Positions 31,082-44,066 of a stretch of 64,000 nt of DNA are shown here, in pieces. The notes under the pieces were generated by a model. The model made no database searches and was not told where the DNA came from. It worked only from the letters and a program-made list of their open reading frames with translations. Made by a program: the position numbers and the translations under genes. Position 1 is the stretch's first letter; the number at the start of each line of letters is the position of its first letter. Source of the DNA: Cladophialophora immunda (taxonomy: Eukaryota > Ascomycota > Eurotiomycetes > Chaetothyriales > Herpotrichiellaceae); assembly GCF_000835495.1 (NCBI RefSeq), contig NW_015622545.1:4232042-4296041 (forward strand). Direction: 5' to 3'.

Positions 31082-31527
31082 GGTGATAGATGCGGTCAGT
31101 CGTTTAGAGTCAGTCAAATTTGGGTCCGAAGCACGACAGCAGCGAGGTGCTGAGAAGGTTCAAACATCACCAAGAAACATTGCACTACCTCGAGCGAAGG
31201 TATGTTATTGACTAAATTGTTCTAAGATGTCATCTTGGACATTAGCTTAAGTCGAGGGTCGCGGATGAGATGTGAATGTCTGCAGACGGGCGGCTATTGC
31301 GACGTGATTCATGGCTGAGATGCAAGTTGGGGTGGTGACCATCCAGTGTGGCTGAGCTGGGTGAGGGGCGTGGTCCTTACAGTCAGCCACATATGACGTC
31401 GACAAGCATCTGGGGCGGTTCAGCAGCAGGACATGAGAAGCAAGAACGTCTAGAATCGAGTCTAGGCCACGGTCTTTTCTCGTAGCCCGATTGCAACGCG
31501 TTCATGCCGAGGGATGAGTCCTCCAGT
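31082..31527. other. Spacer between Atg5 and the Pro/Gln-rich protein gene
   Basis: The 446 bases lie 3' of the Atg5 gene and 5' of the next gene on the minus strand. They must carry the Atg5 terminator and the downstream promoter. No specific site is identified. Confidence 0.4.
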
Positions 31528-32540
31528 CTACCCACGCATGGCTATCACCACCGACAACCAGCCGTCTGCATAGCAGCCCCATCTGGCTAGCTCTTCCAGG
31601 TGAGTGCTCATAGGGACGGGTGCACCATGTAGAAGCGGTGTGGCCAGGATTGGCGTCCTCCGAGATGGAAACAGGCTGGGCACAAGCTGATGCAAGGCCG
31701 TCCCCAATGTTTGAGGTTGTCCTGCAGGAGCGCCTCGCACAGCGGTAGGCAAGTTCTGGGTTCCAGCTGCGGCGACAGTGGGTGGAATGTGTGACTGCAG
31801 CACTTTGACTTGAGCTTTGCTCGGGTCTTGGTCCGGTGCAGAGGGTAAGTACAGTCGCAAAGGGATATGTCTCATCTGGCCCGGTGTTGGCACCAAAGAG
31901 CCATGGATCCTCGTGAAGGTTGGCAAATCGTTGTCTTGGGTCGAGGTCCACAGAGCCTTGCTCTCCTGAGCGGACAAGGTCATGATGGGTTTCGCGGTGC
32001 CAGATCTCAAAAAGTCGGCCTCTTTGACGGAATTGATAAAAGAGTCATGCAGGACAACGGGGCTTGCATCTGGCAGCATTGGCTTGTCCGGGTCGGCCGA
32101 AAAATGTAACGTTAGCTTGAAGGGTAGAGGGTCGGAAGATGCTGGATCTGGTCGGGCATCTTGGGTCGACACCACGTAGACATCGTAGAGCAGCCCTAAC
32201 GGAAGATGCCATTTCAAGGGGACATTGTCAAATGTGAAATAGCCCGCGTAGGGTGATATTGTCTCGGCGTCGGCGATCAGTGAAGGCGAAAAGAAGGTGT
32301 GAAGGCGCGGCAGAAGCAGTGGAAGATACGACAAACGAGGAAAAGCAATCTGCAAGCATATCGGAGTCAGTGCGATGGGCTTTGCACGCTCAGGGGGCCG
32401 AGTGCACAATGACAACTCACCAGGTAAGGGTCGGCGCCGTCAAAGGTACGACATTCTGAAGCAGCTAGTCGAATCTCCAGCGGCAGTCGGGCTTGCCAGA
32501 TGGTGCGCTGGAGGGACTGTAAAGCCTCGTCCTGGGCCAT
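31528..32540 (-). CDS. ATG5: Autophagy protein 5
   Basis: Atg5 is conjugated to Atg12 and, with Atg16, promotes attachment of Atg8 to phosphatidylethanolamine on autophagosomal membranes. Two exons, complement(32421-32540) and complement(31528-32349), joined over a 71-nt intron (GADPYL then IAFPRLSYLP), give 313 residues. The N terminus MAQDEALQSLQRTIWQARLP and the block PRLHTFFSPSLI are typical. The conserved acceptor lysine for Atg12 lies in NSVKEADFLRSG, equivalent to Lys149 of yeast Atg5. The following SAQESKALW and the second ubiquitin-like fold (IPLRLYLPSAPDQD) are present. The C terminus GWLSVVIAMRG is complete. Fungal Atg5 proteins are of similar length. Regulation cannot be read from sequence. 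Identification is firm. Confidence 0.95.
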
Positions 32541-35500
32541 GATTCGAGATGGGTGTTCTGAGGCGTGTTGGTGCGGTGTAAGTGGGTGGTTTCGGATGAT
32601 GTCGCTAGCCTGGGTGCCACATGCAGGAGGAATTGGCGAGCGGAGAGGAAGCGGAACGTCTCGCCCGTCTGAGGGAGCCTTTTCCTCGCCCAAGTCGGAC
32701 AGGGATTTGCTCTTGAAACAGGCCGAAATGGATCGACCAGCAGTCAATAATAATGAGACGGAAGCCCGGATCAGAGTGGTTGTCTATCCACTTTCCGAGC
32801 CAGGCAGATTGAAGACGCTGGGGAGGGCGATCCGCCTCGGCCTCATCTGGCCTTTGTTCCACTGATGTTCGAATAAGCGAGCGAGACAACGCAGCACGGG
32901 GCGTCTTACTCCTTTTGCTGCGAACCCACGGAGGTCTCGTAGAGAAGAAAGAAAACCAAATCAAAAGGAGGCCAAGGGGGCCACGAGGTGTTGGGGTTGT
33001 GCTTGGGCAAGTTTCATATTGTGGTAGGGCTGACCGGAGAATCGCAGGCAGTCGAGTTCCGCGCACACATTTGGCCACAACCACCCCAAGAATATTGAAC
33101 AGCAGGTCAGTGTGTTCCCAAAAAAGCACCCTCCCCGACTGCAACTAGAAAATATCGCCGTCTAGCGTCGAGGGAGGTTGCCGTCGCTCAAACTGCGAGA
33201 TGGACTTCTAATTGAAGATGGTGGCTTGCAGGTTTCCAAACCTACTCACTCGACTACTACCTGGGAGGCTCGGTACGGAAGACGGAGAATACAAAGTCTA
33301 TTGATAATAATGGGTACTACCTCCAACCGCGCGGTTGATCTGGACACAGCGGAAGATGCCTAAGGAGGTGATGGTGACTCGGCATGGAATCAATGGAGCT
33401 TTCCCCCTGCAGAAACCCCAGAGACTGGAACGACCCGACCTGTTGTGCTGCCTTGTAGGTGCTGTAGGTAGAGGTATATCTTAGGTCGGTGACACAACAG
33501 CGCGGAACAGGAATACAGTGGAGCACGCCTGCTTTCCTCCCGCTGTCAGGTTAACTTCCTCATATCGGCCTTCGGGGCAATCTGGGACACTCGTATTATA
33601 CATACCTGGCAACAAATACTGGGCCCGGGACGCCGATACAAGTTTCAAGATCCAACACCGGTCAGAATTGTTTAAACTTTGTAATATGAGGTGAACGGAG
33701 GGGATCACTGCAAAGACAGGAAGGTACAGCAGAGGGTCAACGGCCACGGGATCAGTCGGAGACCAGTTTGCCGTCGGGTTACTTTAGGGCTGACGATAGC
33801 TCTGCGTCTTTGCTCAGAAATTGGCGGGAATCCGTCACATTGTCCGGCTCCTTCATGGTCTGCGAGTAGAGCCGCGGCGTTCTCTTGGGGGTAAAAACAG
33901 CACCAGAATGAGGCCGTGATGAGCACCAGCTCGCATCCCGCTGTGTATAGAAGGCTGGCGAAGGGGAGGTGGGTGGTGCCCAAGCCACCGATCACGCAAA
34001 ATCGAACGTGTCATATTTTGGAACAGGGGTATGGCTCCCACAGCGGCCCAGAAGGCTGCATTTGACCAAGTCGGGATGCACGTCCCAACAGTGCTAGCAG
34101 CTTGTGCCCAATGAGTAGACTCTTCCAATTTGCGGGGGGGCACTTTGGTGCATCAGCTATGTACCAGGCTCATTCATAGGCCAGATGGAGTTTTGGCGTT
34201 CGTATCCGTTGTTTTCTTTTTCTCTTCTCGTAGGCTTGTTGCAGCGCAGCGCAGCACTCTGTATCTGTCTTCCTGCTGGGGGCTTTGCTGTCCCGTCTTC
34301 CGCGCCAGCAAAAGAGGGGGGAAGAAAAAGGAATGAAAGGATCATCATTCGCTGGCCATGCATGGCTTCGAAGGGCGCTTCCCTGCTGGGAGCAAAAGAC
34401 CATTGCATCTAGTAGTCAAGAGCAAGGAGGCAGTGTTTGAGGGTCGCAAGAGGCTTGTCGTGCGTCAGCGTTGGAGGGACTGCGACGCATGATTTCCTTT
34501 TCTTTTTCTTTTTCTTCTTCTCCTTTCCGTTTGATAGCCCCCTTGTTTAGTTCATCGTACCCTCATTCACCCCCTCTTCTTTTGCGTGGATGGACAGATT
34601 GTCTTTTTAAGGCTCGAAATGATGGGGGCGTGACGGGTTACCGCAGATGGAGACGGGAGGACTAAGAGATGGTGGAATGTGGAGGTAAGCCTGCGAGCCA
34701 GGCCAGCACCAGGCCAATTTTCAGGTGTCAAGGTGGAGGAGGCATGGACTCAGCTCCTCCCGGGAAGCTGATTCCAGCGCGCTTTGGGCTGTCAAGTTTG
34801 GCGCCCCCTTGGTTCCCCGTACCAATGACAATCTCGCTTTGGGGGGGGCTTAACTAAAACAAGGCTCGTGCCCTGTTCGCGCCGTGGTGGGCTAGCAAAG
34901 GAACCACTGAGAGGCTGCGGGCGGCAACCCCTAAAGCCCTTGGAACCCTAGAGGCGAGCGGAGTTCGCTAAACTCCCAAGCTCGGAGACGCCCTCCACGT
35001 CGCTGCCCGTAGGCACCTACCTAGACGGTGCTCGAGCAGCAGGAATGAAATTTCTGACCCCCTCCCAGTCTCTATCGTGGTCTTCCCTGCCTGTCATCTG
35101 ATTTCTCCCCGTCACCCCGTACGCCGCGCGCATATTGTCCGTCCCGTCTCGTCTCTTCTCGTTCTTTGGTGTGGAAATGTTACCCTCCTGCCTTGTTCAG
35201 TACTTTTTTTCTCCCGACCAAACTAGTTTATCCTTTTCCACCTGGGCCATGGCACAAGCCGTCCCTTCCGAATCCATCGCCGATCCCCGCGAAAGGATCA
35301 AAGTCCTGGCTCTGGCCACGCGAGACCGTGGTGAGCTCTGTGCAACCAGTGGTGACGTCGAGAAGCTGTGTCTTGTTCGCTAAAAGCCAGTCTATTTTCC
35401 GCTCAGATTAGATCGACAAGCTGGGTGCTATTGGCGAGAGACAATGTCACAGTGGACACGGGTCTCGTCCCTCCCATCCAAAGAGCCCGCGTTGAAGCTA

Positions 35501-37334
35501 ACATGCAAGGAGCGCGCTCTCTTTCACTCTGCCTTCGAGGACGCAGTCCATAGCTCGAAACCCTGCATGCGCCTAAATCCAAACACCAACGAGGGCGGGC
35601 CCCCCTTTGACCAAAACGATGGAAAGGTTGGATTGAAACCCTAGAGCCTGGAAAAGAGTTGAACTGTGGCCTAGTAAAATGAGCCGCCGAACGGTCTAAT
35701 GAAAGCATTGCAGGGAGCTGGGGCCTTGAAGGGCTAGCCACAGTCAAAGCTTGGATCACGACTTGGAGCTGCCATGCAACACTACGAGCCTGGGACACCC
35801 CGGCCGGCCGCGGAGACCCTTTCTCGCATGAAAAGGGTGCCCCCTTTGGTGCCTCTGGGAGCTTTCTGTGTGGCCGGGGCCAGGGGCTAGCAGGGCTAAA
35901 GCGAACCACCACAGCTCCAAGACGGCCGGGCTCTGAAGCCAAACTCCATCCTCGTTAGTAGCGGTGCCCATCTCCGAATTTCAATGACGATCCAAAAGGA
36001 CGGGTGTGTCTGGGACAAAAACACCCTCTGGCCGGCCATCATCGCACCCCATGCATCGGCCATGGGCTTGCCTGGCTGCCACCCTCCTTGGTCCTTCTGG
36101 GGGCCTGGCTGAGCTTGGCCACCCAATGGCCATCATATCCATCATGGAACATGGTCCATCGCCCACGGCTCATGGAATGCCACCAAAAGAGCCCCCAGCT
36201 TTCCTGCACCAGACATGCGCGCACCTATCGACCTATCGAACCCATCGCACCCATCGACCCCTGGCCCTGGCTCCATCCCCCTCCCACCACCCTCCCCAGA
36301 GAAAACAACAGGTGTGCCCATGAGCCTGAAATCCATCGAACCTGATCCCGTCCTCTCAGCTTCGAATTCTCCATTCCAGCCCGGCATTAAAATTTCTTTT
36401 CCCTGTGTGTGAAAGAGAAGGGTTTCCATCCCGCTTGTGTCAAAACCACCACAACCCTGTCCATTCCACCTGAACCCTGTCCTTCGAACCGAGTGTCTGT
36501 TTTTCTCTGCATGCTCTGGTTCTCTCTCACCAAACTATATCCAAGTACGCGCCCGTCAAGAAGAGAACCACATCTGCCTTTGCCTTCTTGACTGGCCTCG
36601 TCGCTGCATCCAGTTCGCTCAATTGTTTGGTGTCGGCTGGCTGTCTTAATTCTCCGGAGCAGCAGTATTCGCGTCCCACAGCTCCACCAACACGTTCTCG
36701 ACCTCCCAACGATATCCATCCCTCAGCTCCTCTATAAGTGCTGCATACCTCGCCCCGCTGACGGAGGACAACCTCGCATATTTCTTGCTCCTCGATTACC
36801 AGGCAGAGAGACTCTGGACGCTTTCTCATCCTCACAGGCGCAAGACCATCAATTGGTAGTCTTGTTGTTCTCGTCAGCTTTGGGCGGTTCCACAAAACTC
36901 GACATCGGATTGTCTTCCACCCGACCCATCCCGTCACTTGTCATTGCCGCTCCACAATCGAAACGTCTTGCTCCAGGTCGCAGGTGAACCCACGGGCACC
37001 TGCGTCCGAGGGTTGAATTGTTGCGAAGAATCAACAGAGCTCGTGTCAGCTCATCCCCGGGCCCTCGCGACAGATTGCCAAATCAACTAAAACATTGGGA
37101 CCCTCTTAAGTGTCGATAGGGCTGACAGGCATATCACCGTGTGCTGCACAGTGCCCCCCTGACCTCTAACCGCCTTAGCTTTGACCTGCCTTAAATCTGT
37201 TGTTGCTTCTTGAACCCTATCATACGTCAGCCTGATGCCAGTACTTTATATCGATCAGGTCCTCGCTCGCTACCTCGAGTGTCAACGAAAATCGACCACC
37301 CAACTATATGAGTTGATCTCCAGTCAACGAAACC
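32541..37334. other. 4.8-kb gene-poor region
   Basis: No gene is supported. Open frames on both strands are short and of random composition. A pyrimidine-rich track of tttcttttt units occurs at 34493-34530, and there are several G or C homopolymers. A small plus-strand frame starting MAQAVPSESIADPRER at 35249 has no partner exon I can find. The right end is presumably a long promoter/leader for the gene at 37335. Confidence 0.55.
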
Positions 37335-38177
37335 ATGATCCCATGGGCCGCCTTCGGCACAAGGTATCTCTCCCTTTCCCCTGTTCAACCTCATTTAGAG
37401 ATGCTCATATGCTCCAGCGCACACGAGCCTGACTGGCGTGTTGAGCTGAACGCCGAAAATGTCTACTACTATGTCGAACATGGTCCAACCCAACATAAAC
37501 GTGCCCTGGACTCTCCCATGCTAGGCCTGGCACATGAACGGCAATTTGCCATTTCTCAACTCGGGACTAGAAGCGTCGGGTTCGAAAGGCAACACATTGC
37601 CTTGATGCAGCAAGCTCTTCGGCAACTCAACCATCATTTCGCCGCCCACCCATCCAACGAGTCCTGTCGCCCGACCTCACCTTACTCGGATTATCTGACA
37701 GATTGCCGGCAGCTGGTGGACGATTACAGTCCCCTGCCACCGCTTGATATTTCTGACGAGCCCAGCTCCGAACCATCGACGCCTTCGCCAGTGACAGAGC
37801 TGGAAAGGTCTTCACGGTCCCCCTTGGCTTTGAAGGAGCTTATGAACCCTGTGCCCCTGACCCCCAAGAGTCTGAAGAGGAAAGCTTCCGATGATCTGTT
37901 GCCAACTATTCCTGCCGACGATGAATTCGAACCGATAGCTGATCTCGAAGTGGATTCTCTTCTTGAGCCGGGTTCTCTCAGATATGCTCGAGCAAGCCAT
38001 GTACTAGGCACAGGAGCAGCCAGTCGGATGCGGCGAGGCGTGAGAATGCGAAAAGCACGATCCTGTCAAAGGCACTATTCGTCTCAAGATTCGCTAGAGA
38101 TGGACCAATTTGAGAAGGAGGGCCATCTGCTACTCAACTTGGCACAGAGCCCAATGACGATGGGACATTCTCCTTGA
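37335..38177 (+). CDS. Hypothetical protein, low-complexity C-terminal half
   Basis: A 280-residue single-exon frame begins MIPWAAFGTRYLSLSP with a good aaaccATG context. The first half (WRVELNAENVYYYVEHGP, then GFERQHIALMQQALRQLNHH) looks folded and helical. The second half is rich in Pro, Ser and Glu (SDEPSSEPSTPSPVTELERS), then LKRKASDD, and near the end there is a basic cluster RMRRGVRMRKAR that could act as a nuclear localisation signal. No known domain was recognised. It is isolated in a gene-poor 11-kb region, with large upstream space that suggests elaborate control, as for some developmental regulators; that is speculation. Coding status rests on length and composition. Confidence 0.6.
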   Translation: MIPWAAFGTRYLSLSPVQPHLEMLICSSAHEPDWRVELNAENVYYYVEHGPTQHKRALDSPMLGLAHERQFAISQLGTRSVGFERQHIALMQQALRQLNHHFAAHPSNESCRPTSPYSDYLTDCRQLVDDYSPLPPLDISDEPSSEPSTPSPVTELERSSRSPLALKELMNPVPLTPKSLKRKASDDLLPTIPADDEFEPIADLEVDSLLEPGSLRYARASHVLGTGAASRMRRGVRMRKARSCQRHYSSQDSLEMDQFEKEGHLLLNLAQSPMTMGHSP

Positions 38178-39140
38178 GGAAACACACCACCGAACGACCA
38201 CCACTGAAAACCACTAAATGATGTCGTGGATGAAATCTGTCCGCATTCCGATAAAACACCTACGACTTCTGGATGTCACTGAACCCCTCGACGATTCCCC
38301 TTCTTGGTATTACGGCGTATTATCCTTTCGAGTCATCGTCATCGTCAGACGTTCTATCTCGCCTCTATTGATGCAACATACATGACCCTCCAACCCTTGG
38401 CGGGGACCAACAGCACCGCGGATCGCCAACCCTTGGACGAAAAGGCTGTCATAGTGGAGTTCATTTTTGGTTGTTTGCCTCCTGCGTTGAGGATGACTTG
38501 GTTTTCGTATCCCGGCGTTGGATACTAGTAAATACCTGTGATGGCCTGATATCCAGAATGTCTTGCATGGAGTTAGATGCAAAAGGATTTTGTGCTGCGG
38601 GTTCCTGGAGCTGAGAAGTTTTTAGCGACGGCGCTGGAAGGACTCTCCCGTTCAACCGCCATTTTTTTTTTCTTGTTGGGCGGATAATGGAAAACCTTTG
38701 TTATTGATGAGCTATGGAAGGAGCCAAACTACGTGCAGGTCGGTGAATACGAGGCGAGTCCTCGTGGAAGGAGGAGGGGAGCGAAGGATGAGGGAGCAGC
38801 GCAGGATGGATGGGCTTTGGTCGGCCACATCGAGGTCCACTGATGCCAGGTTTGGGAATTGTGCACATATGCCCCGCTATGCCTATATACATGTCGAACT
38901 CATGGAGTCTCGCCACTCAATGAAGCGATGGACTTTGTTGCTGTTTTGGATCTGAGTAGCCGCCACTCTCCTGGCCAGTGTTTCCTGATTCTGACGCCCC
39001 TACTCATCGCCCTCCTCCTCCGTCTCAGTAACCGCACGCTGAAGGAAGGGCAGAGGTTGCAAAAGGCTGATTATTCACGCTGGACCACGGTTGCTAAGCG
39101 GCCAAGTTCCGATCCGCAGGGCCATCTGATCTTGGGCAGC

Positions 39141-39176
39141 ATCGGCATCGGTATCGGTATCGGTATCGGTATCGGG
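39141..39176. repeat. Hexanucleotide repeat (atcggt)n
   Basis: About six units of atcgg[ct] lie in the gene-poor region. Confidence 0.9.
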
Positions 39177-39725
39177 CCCCCTCAAGGGGTGGCTTGCCCC
39201 ATCCCGATTTCCCTACAAGGCAGGAACCCTATGAGGAAGAGCCAGCAGGAATAGTAATATGGGAAAGACAACAATGCCAGCATCTGTTTGGGAATCCTCG
39301 TAAGCGAAGGACAGCGTCACGGCTGTGCGGTGGGTGGATGTCGATGTTCATCTCCGGCGCGGCCGCCCCGTGTGGCCCGTTATGGCCCGTTATGGGCTCC
39401 CCCATCTTGCGACACACTAGAGACACCCGGACGGATGTGATTCCTGTTCGGTGCGGGCGTGGAGTGCTGATTGTTCGTTCGAGAAGGGAGATCGACCGGG
39501 CCCACGCCGACGCCGACGGCAAAGTGTGGGAATGGAAAGGGACAGGAAGAGTTAGAGGATAGGGAGGGAGGAGTATTTTCCGGGGGGAGGGGGGATACGA
39601 AACACATGGATGGACAGGACGGACGGCTATTCATGGGCGAGGCTGTCCTCCACCGATTAATTGATTTTGACTGGCTTATTATCGCTGCAGACGGAGGGAC
39701 TCGTAGTAATTACGAGTGGTGGTCG

Positions 39726-39750
39726 TAGTAGTAGTCGTAGTAGTAGTCGT
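39726..39750. repeat. 12-bp tandem repeat (cgtagtagtagt)x2
   Basis: Two units of cgtagtagtagt are followed by a partial third in the gene-poor region. Confidence 0.8.
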
Positions 39751-41180
39751 TTGATCCACGTCGGCCACCCTTGTAGGGCCCTGGTGGGTTGATGTATCAG
39801 GACTCAGGAACGATCCAATCGGATATCACCAGGCCGCCTGCCCAATGCGTCCTCGCGTGCGTGCTGACGAGCTTACCTGCTTCTTCTGAGGAGGACCCGG
39901 TCGACGCTGACGGACCGGACGAGCAGGACGAGCAGGACGCGATGGACGAGGCGTTGCCCGTCTGTCGGTCGGAGGAATCGTACGGTATTCACATAACTAC
40001 GAGGCAGGGATGGGGCAGTATATACCGTGCCGAGAAGTGGTGGGTAGGTATATAGGGATGAAGGTAGGAAAATGATTTCTTCAGGCACCGAAACCTCGTA
40101 ATTACGTAGTACACTACTGTACCGAGTACTGTACTGTAGATAGATAATCCATAGAGTCTCCACGCCTGTTTCAGCACTGGCGATGGCGGGCGATGACCAC
40201 CAGTACCACCACTACGGCACACCGGAGCGAGAGCGCCCTCGGGGGATTTGTAAGGACGCTCTCTGCATCCCTGTCGGTCCCTACGAGTTGGTAAGGCAGA
40301 CACCCCCCTTGAGGTACCTCGTCCTGGTGGTGATGGTCGTGATGATGAATTTGTGCGTATCTACCTAACCTAACGCCTTCGGGAAGGGCGGCCACTGTAA
40401 TTAAGTCCGAGGCCTCGCTGCCGAAGCGTCTCAGCCTCTCAGGCCCGGAGAGCCAGGGAGCGAGGGAGATTTGATTGCGTAGGTGCTACCAGTACTAACT
40501 ACTACTACGGAGTAACTACTAGGTACTACCTACAGCAAATGTACCGAGCTACCTACCTGGGTAGGTGTTAAGTTACATAATAGTAGTTATGGTCCTTACC
40601 ACCGAATACTCCGTCCACGTTCCTGCGCAGGTACTCGGTACTTCCCCTCAGCAGTAGTTCTGATGGGGGGGGGGATGTACCCTTTCTTCTCCCAAGTGCC
40701 GTCTGACACAACTCACAAACGCTCCCTTTCAACACCCATTCACGCCTGTTACGGCAGTTTGTGGCAACCCGGTGCCCCCGCGGGTACCTGAGTAAGGTCA
40801 GCCGAGGGCCAGAAATAAGGGAGGTGGCCACCTACTCTAACTCGTACGAGTTATGTTTGTGGTGGTGGAGCGAGACAGACAGCCAGAGTGACCACAGCAA
40901 GCAAGGCCGAGTTACTCGGCGGGGTAATTGCTATTCGTAGAGGAGGTCGGGCGGAAGAACGTTCCTGGTGCGTCTGGGCGGAAGCGAGACAGCGAAAAGC
41001 GAAAACGTGAAACGAAGGGCAAACCGCAATGAGAGCCAAGGCAGCGACGAGAGCAAGAGATACCACCCAATCGTACAGATAAAGAGCTGTCCTCTGCATG
41101 TACTCGGTACACATAGTACGAGGTACAGCGTAGGGGTGACAAAGGATCGATACTGCTTCCATCGTTCGAAAGACCGAGGC

Positions 41181-41204
41181 AGACAGACAGACAGACAGAC
41201 AGAC
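41181..41204. repeat. Tetranucleotide repeat (agac)x6
   Basis: Six perfect agac units occur in intergenic DNA. Confidence 0.92.
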
Positions 41205-44066
41205 ATCGATGTTGGGCTACACATTCCATACTCGGTACTCCGTCCTGCGGCTGCGACAGGCGGGAGCGTCATTCGAGATGACGCCGCCCGCAGACTCGTG
41301 ATGGCCGATCGTCGTTTCGATATATTTCCTGATCTAGTGGTGGCTAACAACTGGGGGCGGTGAATTGCCGTTCAAACGAACGAGCCATTACGGATCATCA
41401 TATGAGAAGGGGGCATGCATAATGAAAGCAACGAGGACGATCTTTCCAAGGCCCATACAAGGGGAAAACCGCAAGATTTTGCTTGCAATCCCGGCGGCCC
41501 CATCATTGTCACACACTCTCCTCCGCAAGACTGCGGGAATTCTTTCCCCCTAGCCAAAGTACGGGCAGTCACTTCCAACGGTCGTGGCGGGGCTCTCGTG
41601 TGCTCAGATAAGGAAGCGAGCTGAGATACCGCACTCGAGCTCCGTCCGGCGGAATCAAAGGCAGTCACCCTTGCGGTGATGGGAAGAGGTCCTCGCCTGG
41701 AAGAACGAGGACAGCCGTCGCCGTCGCCTGATGGTGATGTCGAGTCAGTGGCATCGTTATTGACGTGATTCGTTCGATCATGGCAGATTGCTCAGCGACC
41801 ACCAACAGCTCGATGGGGTGGTGTGTTAGTGCTCTGCAAAAGGACATTCACCACCCCGAAAGGCGACAGGTCATATTAATTATTAGTGAAATGCATCAAG
41901 CCCATTTTGGTCGAACCGCGTGCAGAGCCCATTGGTAATCATGCTACCACGGGACAGGCAGCTTTCAGCCATCCGACAAGCCCTTCGCTCTGGCTTCAGA
42001 GGGACGGCGTGAGGGAAATTGGGGAATCTTGGGCAGCACGACAACCCGACCACCCACACACCACACCGACGGGCTCGGATGGTGAACCGTTGCTGGAGCG
42101 CAGGGGCCGTTCGCGTTGGTGTGCCAGGGGAAGCGCGGAAAACGCAAGTCCGCATCGGGCTACCCATCGAGGCCAGGATGAGATGGGCTCCAAGTGGCTC
42201 CAGGTGGCTTCCGCCCGTTGGAACCCAAACCGGTTTAACGGCGACCGTTGAGATGGCCCTGTCGAATGGCTGCCGCATGCATCTCGACGCACGGAGCAAA
42301 GAGTACATTGCGCAGCAGTCACGCGCAACCGCACTGATAAGAAGGTGAGACTGAGGGTGTGGGAGAGTAGACACACCCACCTCCTCGGAACTGGACTCGG
42401 TAGATAGGAGAAGGGTAGAAAGGGCCGTGGGTTTTGTCTGATCCCTTTGCAGCTTCTCGCGAGAAACCACAGTTCATTTCTTGTTTGCCGTCCTCCTCTT
42501 CCCACAATTGCGTCGTCGCTTGTGTAATAATGGAGTATATCGTGACCATGTGCCGAGTAGCCACGCGGCTTGCCTCCAGGGGTCTTGGTTCCAGCTGCCC
42601 TTTTCCCTACCCAATGTCATTCACGTTGTGCAACGCGGATCCCCTTACCCCCCCGTGTTAGTTGTCACAGGAAGAGAGCGTAGGGGTTGCTTGTCTGCTT
42701 GCACGCCTTCTCCAATACCGTCTCTTCCTCCTTCATCGCACGGAATAAGGAAAGTGGCCCCCCCTTGTCGCAACTCGTGTTCTTGTTCGACCGATAGCCA
42801 ATTTCATGCTGTGGTCGCGACGAGTAGACGGGGGGGCCGATAAAATGGGCGTGCAGAGGGGTATTAGTTGAAGGAGCGCAGTTGGCTGTCCGTTGTCCGC
42901 TGTTCGCAGCTCGAAGATGGTGAGCTCAGTGGCATGGCGTTGTGAGCGTCTACAGAGGCCCTCGAAGGCTTCCAGTTGGCGATGGACGGGGAATGCATCG
43001 TGGGATGCTGGAGTGCAGAGTCCAGACAGATTAATGATGAGTGCAGTGATGCAGTAATTCAATTCCGTGCGAAAGCGCCCCTGCATCCGTAATGCCTCTC
43101 TTCTGCTCGAATCTTGCAACTCACCCAGGCTGCTGCATGATGTGTTCTTGCTCTCGATGCTGGCGTGCCTCGAGACACGCTCTTCACCTGGAGCAAGCAA
43201 CTACATAGGTATCCAGTGCGCTCCCTTGCATGGCCTCGCAGCCCAGCAATTGACCCCGCAATCCTGGTCAAATCCCCCTACTTCCTTTTGGGCCACTGAC
43301 CTTGTCCTCTCCAGAGGTGAGAGGGGCACCAATTGGCCGAGCCCTCTACCCAAACCCACCTGACAAGCTTCTCTTGGGTGCCCCTACTGCTTCTACCGCC
43401 CCTCCTGCCCGCCTCAACCATGCCTAGACACCCCCAACCAACCCCAACCAAGCTTTTGCCCAAGCAAACTTGCACCGGCTGAGCAGCCAAAATCCGGGGT
43501 AGCGACCCAGCACCAGCACCCCAGCACCCCCCAGAACTCCACTATCCGGGAGTATCAGAAACACTACCGTGCGAATGTGAACGGCCTTACAGTATGTCTG
43601 ATAAAGGGCATTTACACGGTCTACACCTCCTAAAACCAGGGTACTCCAGGTAGGAGAACGGCCTGTCGATAGGTCACAAGAACCAAAACTCATCGACGGC
43701 CAAGTCATGCCATCCCATTGGTATGTTATCTGGTTTTCCACGGCCTGGACGTCATCAACGCTGCTGTGTCCTCAAGCGGGTTGGTCCCCCGCTGGATGCT
43801 AGATACAGGTCCAAATCCTCATTGGTTGCCGGCCATGCTCTGATATCTGGGGAAATGTCCTTATCTCTGTCGCCTCTGTCCTCCTCGGGAGGAATCAGAA
43901 ATCAATCCGCGGGTCAAACAGCGCGTGACAATCCTGTCGTCACGCTTGCCTGAAGAACGCGCTTCGGCCAGAGTCGAACAACACCTTCGCCGTGTCAGTG
44001 ATATACGCCCCCCACCTCAACTGAACTGCCATCGCGAGTTAAGAGCTACGCCCGACGTCCGCGACA

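Larger units (their letters stand above)
38178..44066. other. 5.9-kb gene-poor region rich in short tandem repeats
   Basis: No gene is supported on either strand; frames up to 195 codons have no recognisable content and several are made of simple repeats. Repeats seen are atcggt (39147-39176), cgtagtagtagt (39727-39750), agac (41181-41204), ggcccgttat (39373-39396) and many tacc/ggta units around 40480-40630. I saw no tRNA or transposon. Confidence 0.6.

Noticed and set aside
35249..35383. Plus-strand frame starting MAQAVPSESIADPRER
   Set aside because: Only 45 codons, with no convincing downstream exon in the following 2 kb.
37235..37432. Alternative upstream start at 37235 for the 37335 gene
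   Set aside because: It is in another frame, and the only available intron (36 nt, gtatct to tttag) does not restore the main frame.
41883..42470. 195-codon minus-strand frame
   Set aside because: Composition looks random and there is no domain; parts mirror simple repeats and GC-rich plus-strand DNA.
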